From positions 24,016,315-24,080,314 of the forward strand of contig NC_084814.1 in assembly GCF_963583255.1 (NCBI RefSeq): a DNA stretch of 64,000 nucleotides, in the 5' to 3' direction. This stretch comes from Pyrus communis. Lineage: Eukaryota; Streptophyta; Magnoliopsida; Rosales; Rosaceae. Positions 1-11,600 of the stretch are shown here, piece by piece; the stretch's first letter is position 1, and every line of letters begins with the position of its first letter. A program made the translations under genes and the position numbers. The notes under the pieces are model-generated. The model saw only the letters and a list, made by a program, of their open reading frames with translations. It was not told the DNA's origin and did not search any database.

Positions 1-1216
1 GAGGGAATGTGGAATGGGGGGGGGGGGGGGGGGTGGGGGAGAAGTTTGTATTTTTATATTTTATTTTTCAATTTAAAGGATATTAAGATTACCTGTGGAT
101 GAGGTTTAAAAAAAAGCCTATAAAATTTAGTTTGTGTGAATTTACTTAAATGCCCATGATTTTATTTTATGATAGAATTCTAAATTATCTTTTCACTATT
201 TTTGGTTAATAAAGAAAATTTTATTAATATGTAATTTAGACAACAATAATACGTAGACGCGCATGCATCTTCCAAGTCATGGATAAGAGTTGTTTTTCCA
301 GTCAATTCATGGGTTGTAAAAATGGCAAGTCCATAGTCCAAATTTTAAGCGCATAGCTTAAACATTATTTGACATAAAAAGGGAATTAACATTATTGTTG
401 ACTAACTTCGCCTTGTTTTACTAAGTATAGTAAATAAAATATTTTCTTGACAGAAATATGGTAAATAGATTTATAAGTTTTTCTAGTTACGAATTATTTT
501 CCTCAAAAAAGAAGTATTAATGCCTTAAGATATTTTACCTGCCCTTGATTTCATTTGAATTTTGGAATATGTGCAAAACTCTAGCTAGAATAGCATATAT
601 TTTAGTAAATAAAATCCTTTTTTTTAGTTAAACCCATTATCAATATTACCGCTGATAACGTGATGAGAAATTTTAGCAACCCTTACATTTATCTTTCATT
701 TGAACATTGTCACTTCTTCAAATAACACGTGTCATTTTTAACACAAAAACAAGACATTTAATGTTCGAAATATATTTTGTATTTTTCATTGTTAATTTCT
801 AGCCAAAATATTGTTATTTGTGTAATAAAATAACGTGTGTCACTTGAATAAGTGAAAAGTTCCAAATACAAAGATTAGTGCAAAGTTCCTAGCACTTCCA
901 ATAGTTTTGCGGCTTGAGTTGCTCTTTTCTTTTATTTCCACTTGGTTTTACTCGGACAAGATTAACCTATTACAATACATATACATAACCTCTCTATGCA
1001 CTCTTTTGGTGATTGCTGTCGTAAATAAATCTATTCATCACAGTTAAAATAAATATTTAAGTGCGTCTCTAATGCATCGAAAAATTTAAATTTAAATCTT
1101 ATATTTAAGTCTAAATACGAGTTTAAAATTATCCAATACATTGGAGACTTAAAATCTATATATAAGTCTCTGGCAAAGTTGAGACTCAAATGTGGGTTTC
1201 AATATGAGATTCGAGG
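1..1216. repeat. Direct repeat copy A (about 1.2 kb), open at window edge
   Basis: This stretch matches 17895-19090 in the same orientation over almost its whole length, with scattered substitutions and small indels only. Both copies share, in order, a growth of T/A runs, the AAGTCATGGATAA segment, the GCGCATAGCTTAAACATTATTTG segment split by small changes, and the TTGCGGCTTGAG segment. Similarity fades after about 1216. The repeat may continue left of the window. A run of 17 or more G lies near position 20. No coding frame is convincing. It could be a dispersed repeat family or a local duplication. Confidence 0.8.
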
Positions 1217-2167
1217 TGGTTGCCACCAATCATGAAGCTATACCTACAATTCTACACATTCACACTTTTGCTATAAGACAAATGAGAATTCCACCACACC
1301 TTTTATCAAGTGAAAATGACCACACACCCTTCTTCTTCCATGTGTCCTTTCAAAAGAATTCAAACACAACTTTGCATGAAGGAAATTAAGAAAAACGACA
1401 AAGCTGTCAATTTGTGGGTGGCTAGGTATAGAAAAGAATTTATGTATGTTTATCGTATATTGTGTAATCAGAAATTATTTTAATTTTTTTATTTAGAATT
1501 GAACATAAATAGTACCTGATGAAAACTGATTGTATGATAAACGATGAATGAATACGATTGAAAAATTTATAAAATTCTCACAAAGAGAATTCGGAAAGGA
1601 TCTTCATTCGATAGAAAAGGAGCCATTCGATCATATACATTGGAGAAAGCGACCCACCACCCCACATTTTTTGTGTCCAACCCTTCTCTCTTGTCAAAGA
1701 GAGGAGAGCCGATACACTTTGGCATCGTGTTGTTCTATCTTTCAGGCAATTATGGTCCCTCTATTATTGATGGGAAAAGATCGGACTGACTGAAAGAGAA
1801 GACAACTCAGTCATAATCCTCCAAAAAAAAATTGATGGAATGGCCACGGCTAAGATCATATATATTCATACCTATTTTCTTGTATCATCTCTTGACTTTT
1901 TCATGGAAGTAATATTTCAAAATTTACAGATAGAAGCAAACCCAGTAAGTAGATTATTTTCAACTTTTTACTTTCCAAAACACACTGAAAAATACATGCA
2001 TGGCCAAGTAGTGGACAAACTAGTAGTAGTACTGCCATTACTAGATCTTTTGGATAACGAACTATATGAATACCGGAAAACATGAATGTAGCCAAGTTGG
2101 CTAGTGTAAAGATATCAAATGAAACTATGATGAAGAAGTTTTTCATTGATGGGAACATTCAATGAAT

Positions 2168-2199
<32 letters not shown>

Positions 2200-4536
2200 A
2201 TGACTCTCGTACATAACAACACTAACAATTTTTCACAATCTCAGCAATCCATTCTTTACTCTGGCATCCCCCTTGATGTCACGGTTGGAGCAGCGAATCT
2301 CGTACATAAAAATACTTGACAATTTGTCACAATCTCAATACCCTATCCTACTCTAGCACCCCCCCTCGGTGTCATACTTGGAGCAGTCAAGCATGAGATT
2401 GTTTCAAAGAATGGAGCACATTGTTTTAAAGGTGTAGGCCTAGCGTTAAGTTTGAATCATTCTCTTTGTAATTTAGATTGAATTAAATTATTACTCAAAT
2501 CAAAACTTGGAAGACTTAGAAGAGGATTAAGATGGTGGATATAGCAATTGTTGGCACATCCCAAACTCAATGTAGTGGGGTAAAAATCGGCCCAACATCC
2601 CTTTCTTTGAAATTACCTCCCATTGTTGCTCCTACCCAATTTCTAAGGGCTGTAATACCCTAGAACCGGAAGTTTTGTTTCAACCTTCATCTGAAAAGGA
2701 ACCCAAACCTCTATTGGGCCTTTTGGCTGAAGTAAGTAAAGCACAACTTTTAAAAGAGTAAAATAAAAAACATCTACAAATGATATGAAAAAAGAATAAC
2801 ACACACTCAAGGGATCGAATCATCCAAAGCCATTAATCACACCATGAATAGTTTATGTGGGGACATGCTGCGCCCGACATAATACAGTAAAGTTGGGGTA
2901 GGAAAATTTTCATTTCATTTGATGGGATTGATATTCACTCCAGATCCTTGTAAGCGGAGCTTAAAGATCTCGAAATCTAGACCACTCAATTTCAATCTTA
3001 CGATCTTCATTAACTCATTTTACTAGCTCATCTCACAAAATTCCAAAAACTTGAACGGTCAAGATCTCTTTATCTCTCTTAAACGGCCTAAGTTTCAGAG
3101 TTTTTAGGTTCCGGACATTGATATTCAAAGAGATCTCAATCACATTTGATGTGCCCCTTCACTAGCTTACATTTTGGCTGCTCTCAAATGGAAAGTGAAC
3201 TAGTGAAGTTGGGTAGGAATTCAGGATATTTTTCTTATTTAAGCATATTATAAAAAAATCTCCTTCTTTTTGTTACATCATAAGAGTCAATCAAATCCTA
3301 GACTCCGTATGCTACTATCTCGTTAGTCTACAACCCCCTTAATACTTTGGCTAAGACTTCAAACGTCAACCTTCTTTTTCGCCCCAAAGCATTTTTGTGT
3401 CTTGAATTTGTTGTTTAGGTCATATTAGTCTTATGTGTGTCAAGTTATATACTTGAGTCAGATACAATACACATACTATATAAGATCAAGTCCGAGGCCA
3501 AAATCATCTTCAAAATATCCATTCTATTGAAAAAGATTCTTTCAAAACCTTATGAACGTTAAGAATGAATCTCATATTGATAGAATAAGAGACCTAGTAT
3601 AGACTTATAAGTAAGTTATGTTACTCCTTATATTGATAGGAGGAGAGATCTACCTCGAGTTTCGAGCTGCTCACGAGCTTTACGAGCCGAATATACCAAT
3701 GCTCAAGCTTGACTTCTTTACTAATCGAGCTAAACTAGGCTTGACTTGGTTCTTTCACCAACCAAGCTTTGACAAGCCAAACACGGGCAAAACTTGGTGC
3801 AAGCTCAACATGTTTCGAGTCAATTTACAGCCCTAATTACTAGTATATAATAGGCTTATTTACAATAACGCCGCCTAAACCTCATACCCACTCTCACTTT
3901 GCCCCCTGAAACTCATTTTTTCTTACTTAATCCCCCAGAAGAATATTACCTCTGTCAATATGCCCCATTTCTGTACAAGTTTGTCAAAAATCTGCCAAAC
4001 CATCTTATTTGGCACAAATGGGACTCACTTGCCTATTCCTTCGTTGCTTTCTCATCCTCCACCACAAAAGACTCCCTTAATACTTTTGCCTACTTGATTT
4101 GCCTATTTTATTGGCATTACACTTTTTATGAGTTAATTGAGTAGGGAACTTACCAAATCAACCATTAGAGTACAATTTTGCTTTTTTTTATTTGTCTACA
4201 CCATTAAAGATGTTATAAGTGGCAACTTGTTGTACCCTATACAATGAGATATTTTTCAGTGTACTCAGAATACAAGGCGGAACATCATTATACAATTGGA
4301 GAAAAGTTATTTTATTTTATTTTTGAGTGTCCCTCCAATTGTATAATGACAAGCAGTGTTCCACTCTGTGTTTCAGTCACAATGAAAAATTTCTCCCAAA
4401 CAGGTGATGGTCACTTGTACGATGATGGTTTTACCGTTGGTTAATAAGGTAGTTTTGTCCTTTGTTCGAATATTACCCAAGTTTTGGAGGCGTATATAGA
4501 GGATGGCGTTGGTAAAATACCTTTCTTCTCAGGAAT
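1217..4536. other. Intergenic AT-rich DNA, no gene seen
   Basis: No frame here resembles a known protein. Visible structure: a decayed relative of the foldback MITE family of 4537-4740 at about 1460-1610, a GA microsatellite at 2171-2197, and an imperfect duplication of about 90 bp at 2205-2385. The short open frames look like chance. Confidence 0.6.
2205..2385. repeat. Imperfect two-copy tandem repeat
   Basis: Two units of about 90 bp follow each other. Both contain CTCGTACATAA, CACAATCTCA, a TACTCT-GCA-CCCCC block and TTGGAGCAG. It may be a relic of a retroelement untranslated region. No function is assigned. Confidence 0.6.
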
Positions 4537-4740
4537 AGGATCCTCTCCGTATCCTCTTTGTGGGCATTTGGAGGATCGATCAATCGTTTCCGTTCATCGT
4601 ACATCATGCGGTTAGAAATTATTTTAAATTTTAAATTAAATATAAATAGTACCTGATGAAAATTGACCGCACGATATACAATGAACGGACATAATTGATT
4701 GATCCCCGAATCCCCACAAAGAGGATCTAGAGAGGATCCT
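4537..4740. mobile_element. Foldback MITE, family 1
   Basis: The 204-bp segment has terminal inverted repeats: it opens AGGATCCTCTCCGTATCCTC and closes with the near reverse complement of that sequence. The arms contain TTTGTGGG and CCCACAAAG. Relatives lie at 19712-19895 and, more decayed, near 1460-1610. It is non-autonomous and has no ORF. Confidence 0.75.
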
Positions 4741-5186
4741 TGTCATTCTTCTCAAATATCAGAGTCACCTGCGAGTTGCACAAAAATTGAACAACAACGA
4801 CTAGCAAGTTGACATGTCACTTGGCACTGTGACATCTAACTGCTTGACAAGTGATTAGCTCTTTTTATTGAGAGTGAATAATTCCATCAAGAAATAAAGT
4901 TCTATTATATGTTGATGAAAGTTAATCTTCAATTAAGTACACTTGCTTGGTTGCAATTTGCATGTGATCAAATATCTTAGTAAGTAGGATGTTGGTTTCT
5001 ATCCATGCATTTTGTCTTCGAAACTCCCCCTCCTCTAAGTTGTTGTAATAGTGTCAAACTTCCCCCCTCTTTATAATAATAATTTTTCTATTAAAAAAAA
5101 TTACATTTGGTTGAAAGTGTAATCATCTCACGTGTAATATTGTGGTTCCTTATTTGTGTCGAAGACTAAAATCCAGCTACTAATTA

Positions 5187-5360
5187 GTATTATGGTCTAG
5201 TGGTATTCATCTTTTTTGTAAGTGAGAGGTCTTATGTTCAATTCTCGTCAAAGGCAAATTTTGAACCACATTATTTATAGCCCATTATGAGGATAAGCCC
5301 ATCATCTCTCCTTTAGTGTAGATAATATAGTTTGTTCTTAAAAAAAAAAAAAAAAAAAAC
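5187..5360 (+). mobile_element. tRNA-derived SINE copy 1
   Basis: A tRNA-like head contains GGTCTAGTGGTATTC (box A-like) and, after a TGTAAGTGAGAGGTC segment, a degenerate B box, TTCAATTCTCG. A unique body follows and a long A tail ends the element at about 5341-5359. A second, better preserved copy is at 22381-22540. The shared head, body and A tail support a pol III retroposon. Confidence 0.75.
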
Positions 5361-5414
5361 AAAAGGACAAAAACCTAGCTAGCTATTCCTTGTGATACAT
5401 AAGGATTATAGTAG

Positions 5415-5560
5415 AATAATGTTATTCACATACTTATTTTTATCTTTCACACATTCTTATTAATTTGTAGTCATTGATCTTCTTCAATTCATTCAATCCG
5501 ACGGCCAAAAATTAATATTAATGTGTAAGAAGTAAAAATAAATGTGTGGATCTCACTAAC
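5415..5560. mobile_element. Foldback MITE, family 2 (TTCACACA-type), copy 1
   Basis: The left arm, TTATTCACATACTTATTTTTA, is mirrored near 5540 by TAAAAATAAATGTGTGGAT. The centre includes TTCAATTCATTCAATCCGAC. The same centre and arms recur at 20620-20745 and 41872-42016. Confidence 0.55.
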
Positions 5561-5574
5561 GTTAGAGCAACTCC

Positions 5575-6313
5575 ACCTTTACCATTTGCCCTTGCAATTG
5601 GCTGATTCAATCCCCTTCCCTAACAAAAATAGCTCCAGCCCACCAAAATCAGTGGGGCTATTTGGTGGGCCCAACTCCCGCAGACTACGTAATCGGGCTA
5701 TTCCCACATACCTCTGTGCTTGAGGCGATATGACGTTGTGCAGACCTCATCACAACATCACATGAAAAAAGACGTTTGCAGGTCAGGGTGTAGCACCAGG
5801 AGACGGTGGTCGAGGGAGGAGGCGGTCTTCTCGGAGACGATTCACTTGGCCTTAGGAGTGTTGCCGCCGACGTGGAGGTAGAGCTTGATGGTGTTCCAAC
5901 CTTGCGCGACGGGGACAGCAGAAGAGGAGGAGGAAGGAGGAGGAGGAAGGAGAGTCGTACTTAAATTGAAGGGCTTTGAGCATAGCGCCGACGTTGTCGA
6001 CAATTGAGTCTTGTGTTTTGAATTTGGGCTTCGAAGCAGCAGTTGGGAATTTTGGATTTGGGAAATGAAATCAGTTGAGAATTTTGAAAAATGTGGAGGA
6101 AGAGGACAAATGAAACGAGGGTTCAATAGACACAAAAAATAGAAAATAAAATGTTTTTGTTTTAATTTATTTTAAAAAAAAATTAATACCAATTGCCTGG
6201 ACTATTTATTTTTTGAGGTGAAGCTGCACTCAGACAATTATTGTTCACTAAGGTAGTAATTTCCTTAGCTCAATAACCTAGACAGTAATTATCTTAGTGG
6301 GGTGGAGTTGCTC
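5575..6313. mobile_element. PIF/Harbinger-type non-autonomous element
   Basis: The element starts GAGCAACTCCACC and ends GGTGGAGTTGCTC, a perfect 13-bp inverted repeat. It is flanked by TTA direct repeats at 5572-5574 and 6314-6316. A 3-bp TTA/TAA target duplication with such ends is typical of PIF/Harbinger and Tourist elements. At 739 bp it is too short to encode a transposase and none is seen. A 97-codon minus-strand frame (5842-6135), rich in Ser and Pro, lies inside and might be a captured exon. Confidence 0.85.
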
Positions 6314-6316
6314 TTA

Positions 6317-8413
6317 TAAAGATGCCAGCTAAGTTGACTTCAAATGACACATATGGTACTTTTACGAGTTGTTTAATAATATTTTTGTTTTTTTATTTTT
6401 TTAATTGAAAACTCGTTTGGTAATTATTTTTAATTTTTAATTTTAAAAAGGATAAACACTAAAAATTAAAAGCTAAAATAATTATCAAACCGGTAATTAA
6501 TGTATCATCCAACTAGAGGAAAACTCTTATAAGCCATGTTTCTCTTTTATTTCTCTCATCATATGTAATGAGATAGAAAAGAAAACAGGTATGAAACAAA
6601 GATATGCAAGTTTGTCGATTAAGCTATTCTACTCAAAGTTTGATTAACCTCGAGTATTTAGTTGTTTCTTTAAAACTAAAACATACTTTTACTTCAAAAG
6701 TTGCACATGTGAAAGGATTTGGGATGAAAAAGGAGGATTTCACTTCGGTGCTATGTAATATTAAATGTTAGGAGTGTTGGATGGTCTGAATTCATAGGAC
6801 CACAATAAAAGCAATAATCCAACCCAATTCAAGTCATCCAAAACTCGTGCTATATAGCATGGAAGAATTTTAAAATTAAAAAAAAAAAACTTAAAAAGTT
6901 GTTTTAGCTAGTCTACCGATGATGCACTTATAGATAACTGAGGAAAACTGGTGGCCTTGCCAAAGGTGCATAGTTGCATAGTAAATAATAAAATGATGAT
7001 GATGAACTGAAAATGGCTAAAAAGTTGTTTCAAATGCTAGGTTTAAGAAATATAAGAACTGACAAATTCAGATCATCTAATTAACCCAACAATAGGAATC
7101 CCAAGGACATGCAAGAAGAACGTTAATAGCTAGCTCCATCTGCAATCCATAATTGTTGTGAAGTACATACAGAAAGGCCAACGAGGGAGCGTTAATTAAG
7201 TGGGTAATGATTTTTCTTTTTGTTAGTCAAGGCCTAGGTTCGAATTCCGTTGCTGGCAATTATTCTTAGTGGGCATACTGTAAAAACCAAAAAATGTTCT
7301 AAAATCCCTTCTGTAAGTCCTCAAAGAGACTTGTAATATGTTATGGCCTGAGATGGGTAGCGTCCCCTCTCCTAAACTTTAGCATACAAACATACAAAAA
7401 GGGACTAAATTTTGAGGAACACCCATATATATATCACACCTGCTGGTCTTTGGAAAAAATAATAAAAGCCTAACCACCTTAGTAATAAATTGTCAAAATT
7501 AAGTTTCATGGTTATACTGAATCTACTGTAATGTAAATTCAATAATATTTATACTGTTAGAGGGGTTGCAGAAAACATTGCTTCATTAAAAAAGAAAATG
7601 GAACTCCCTAAAACAATATAAAAAAGGAAACCCTGATACCAGTATGTATATATCTGACATAATTTAAGTGCTTCCAAAAGTATGCAACTGTTAAGGTTGT
7701 TGTTGGACGTCCGATGGGCAATACAAGGTAACCTAGAGGCTCTAGACATTGCACAGTATTTGCTATTTGTTAATAGCATGTTTACAAAATATGAGTATAA
7801 GATGTATTTTATTTCTTAATTTTTATTCATGTTTACTCATATATGAAATATGAAAAGTAAGAGTTTTTCTTAAAGTCGTAATTAAAAACATTGAAGTCAA
7901 AAAATCGGATTAGCTACATTCAGAAAATGATGAGTTTCTTCTAAAAATTCATAATCAAATACTTAAAAATCAATAATCAAATCAAGTAAAGAGCTAGTCG
8001 ATCTAATTCTCGTTCCCACATTTACCTATTTTTAAGTTTTCTTTCCCTTCATTCCTCAATTTTGTTAAGTAAACATACCCTAAAAATAAAGAAAATATAA
8101 TTAAGAAAAAATGGGTGATGCAGTGGAAAAGCTGGACCATAGAGTGAAACCAGGCAAAACACTTGTTTGTATTTATAGATGGATATTCGATATACAAAAC
8201 AACCCAAGAATATTTAATACATGTCTGTGTAATGAACAGTTCTAGCTAATAGCTACCAGGAAAGATAAAACCAAACACCAATACAAAGACCTTTTTCAGG
8301 GGTTTCCATTTTCTTCATATTGCACTCATCTTTTTATCCCTTTTGGAATATAACCTAAATAAACAGCCTCCTGAAAGAAAGATTGTCTACCTCTGATCTT
8401 AACCCAGTCTACA
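6317..8413. other. Upstream region of the SEP4-type gene
   Basis: AT-rich intergenic DNA. About 6350-6500 is a foldback with arms related to GTTTGATAAC-type MITEs. A retroposon-like segment around 7206-7340 contains GGTTCGAATTCC, which resembles a pol III B box. No convincing ORF is seen. The promoter of the downstream MADS gene should lie in the right part; a TATA-like TATTTATAGATG occurs near 8170. Confidence 0.45.
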
Positions 8414-8438
8414 GAGAGAGAGAGAGAGAGAGAGAGAG
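8414..8438 (+). repeat. GA microsatellite immediately before the SEP4-type ATG
   Basis: A GA tract ends directly at the start codon, so the 5' leader of the gene is GA-rich. Similar tracts lie in the leaders of the FUL, ER-ANT1-like and asparaginase genes here. In plants such tracts can be bound by BBR/BPC factors; a regulatory role is an inference. Confidence 0.85.
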
Positions 8439-8634
8439 ATGGGCAGAGGTAAAGTTGAGCTGAAGAGGATAGAGAATAAAAGTAACAGGCAAGTGACTTT
8501 TTCCAAGAGAAGAAATGGGCTGCTCAAGAAAGCTTTTGAGCTCTCAGTTCTCTGCGATGCTGAGGTTGCCCTCATTATTTTCTCTGGCCGTGGCAAGCTC
8601 TATGAATTCTCTAGCAGTTTAAGGTATATCTATC

Positions 8635-8677
<43 letters not shown>

Positions 8678-11600
8678 TTCCCTCTCTCTCCCCTCTAGGT
8701 ATATATGTATAATATTTACATTTTTTAATATCAAGGATGCATTAATTTTACTTTGGATTTACGTATTTGATGAATGTCAGTGGCCTTTCTGTTACGTAAC
8801 AGTGGCTGCATTAATTTTTCACTAATTTTCTTTCTTTTTCTTGATTCATTCAGCTCAGATATGTTGATCCGTTCCAAGTTATCACTTTAAGCAAGAAGAT
8901 GCTTTCTTAGTTATCGCTTTTCTCATAATTAAAGATCTAAACTCTTTTATTTCTCTTCTTTCTTAATTTTATTTCTTTTTAGAACACTTTTTTCTCTTGG
9001 ATTATGCAGGTTATATATAGTAAAAGATAATTTACTAGGTTTTGAAACAATTGAATCAAATTTACTGGTTTGTTAGTGGTGTTTCCCAATCTTTTCCTAA
9101 CTAGTTTAATTAAATTGATCTTTGATCTTTTATATTTAATTAAATTGATCTTTGTTACTGGTCTGTAAATTTTATTTTTATTTTTTTCAAGCTGTGAAAT
9201 TGTTAACCTATCGATATATTAGACACGCTTAAAGTTTCCCAAGTAATATTTAGGTTTTGCAAAATTTTGATTTCGTTTTTTGTATTTGCTACTTACAAAA
9301 CATAGGTTTCAGCTAATCTGAACAACTTTGTGGAATTGTGAACCATTTTGTACTTATTTAGACATATTTGGTTTATTGTTTTTTATACTATTTTTATGTG
9401 TGCGTCTGTGTGTGTTTTCTTTTTTCTCTTTTAAAACCAACAAGATGAACATTTTGATTGATGGTGTTTTCCAGAAATAACTAACAAGAAAATTACTGAG
9501 TCTTTGATCATTTTTTTTTTCGAGGAATGCCAAGGAGACTCTCAGAAGTGCGATTCTACATAGATTTTCTGCTACGTCATATTTTTGGCATATGTTTTAC
9601 AATATTTGTATGGGAATTAACATTAAACTGTGAGGTACTGGCAGGAAGTCCATGGAGAGTCCCTCTTTGAGAGATCCCCTTAGCATTTCTCTTCTTTTTT
9701 CTTTTTTTTTTGTCAGCGGCACTTTTATTTTCGGACACATTTTGTTGAGAATGAGTCTCGCATTTATGGGATAAAGAACCTTGCATGTGCTTATAGGTAA
9801 GTTGGAGTACTACGCATATTACCAATTGGTTTTATGGTGGAATCTCAACTTTCTTCATGGTTTCAGAGTAGGTTATCTCATGTGTTAGGCTTGTGAGGGG
9901 CGTGGGGTTATAAGTAAGCTGAGCAATTCTCCATATTGCCAATTGGTTTTATGGTAGAACCTCAACTTTCTTAACATTTTTTCTCACCATTATTGAGTGG
10001 TGGTAGTACTCACCAACTTATTAATTATTATTTGATAATTTTAAATTTTAATATTTATATTTATCAACTACAGAAATCTTAAAATTTAAACTAATATAAC
10101 GATGGATAATAGTTAAAATAGTGAACATTAATACCACTTTGTAGGAAGCAAAAGTATTCTGCTAATGGGAGAGACCAGTAATAATACCGGTCACTGTTAT
10201 GATTCGGTGCCAGGTTGATTTGATGTTTAATTTTTCCGCATGCGGTACTTTGTGCTGCAATTAAAATATTATTTTCAGTAAGAGAAAGACAAAGGTCTGC
10301 CTCTTTGTTTTAAAGCTGCGAAGATTATGCAAAAATTTTGTAGAAAGATTTTAATAAATTTGGAGTATGATGATAATTCTTTTAAAGTGTGAATAACAGT
10401 TTTTATTACAATTTAGTGATACTTTGAGCAGTCTTGTTTTTAGCACTCTTATTATACTGATTGCTACTTGTTCTATAAAAGAATACGATGACTTTGTATT
10501 TTTAACATCATTAGTTATTAAAATTTAATAGTCCTAAATGTATGTTTATTAAAGTTGACTATAGTTTAGACAAATGTAATATAATTCTCTCACAGTTTGT
10601 TAAAGTAAAAAAAAAAAAAAAGAATTTAGTAGTGTAAGACCCGGTCTTCAGATTTTCTTCAATGTTAATGCAGTTACAATTACTAGGTTGATGAATTTAC
10701 TTCTTTTTTATTGAGGTATAACTTAATTAATATTAATGCATTTGATTGTCATAATTCAGCTAATTGCGATCACATTCTAAATTACATGATCACTGTATGA
10801 TGCTTGTAGTTTCTCTCATCAGTACTCAAGTATTGCATATATTTCCTTCTTTTGTTAAATCGTCTATTCCTTCTTTTGTTAAATCGTCTATTCATAGTGA
10901 TAGGTATTAGCTTTTTTTCGTTATTATATCTGTTTTGAAATGGAAATGAAGGCAAGATTTTACTAGAAAAATGCCAAGCTAACTTCGGGTTCCAAACTTT
11001 TTCAAGTAATAAGAGTTGCCACCCTTATTTTATGGTTCCAAGCAAGCAACTAACTATATACATACATGAAACCGAAAACTTAGAATTTCTCGTTTTTTAT
11101 GTAGTATACAAATGCAAGTTGCTTTAAGCCAATATATATACGAGGTATATATCTAGCTGACAGACAACATAGCACTGGATGGTAGCTCATTCATGTTATC
11201 TGAACTGTTAAATGTTGTTGAACTTTGTTTATTATTGGTTAATTCAATTTAATAAATGTATGTTTTTTGAAATTGAGAAGATTTGTTCGAGGAATTTCGT
11301 TTAGGATTCTTCTAATTATTATGAGAAGAAAGTACGCTACAATGGTATGTCAAAGAGACCAAGCCTCAAGAATTTTGGTTCTCTCTAACCACAATAAGCC
11401 GGAAGAGAGTAATTTATGTATTGTTTAGCTCAACTAATCCTTCATCACCTTTCCCGTTTGGACTTTGCATTAATAATATATTGTTCCTCTAAGATAATGT
11501 GTGTTGTTTACATATCTAAAGGCTTAATATTTAATCTTTTTTGTTTTCTTCCTCTGAATCTACATTGTTTTAATCGTGGATCATCCAATGATCTATTAAT

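Noticed and set aside
8399..8596. 65-codon minus-strand frame over the SEP4-type first exon
   Set aside because: It is the antisense shadow of the MADS domain and reads partly through the GA tract.
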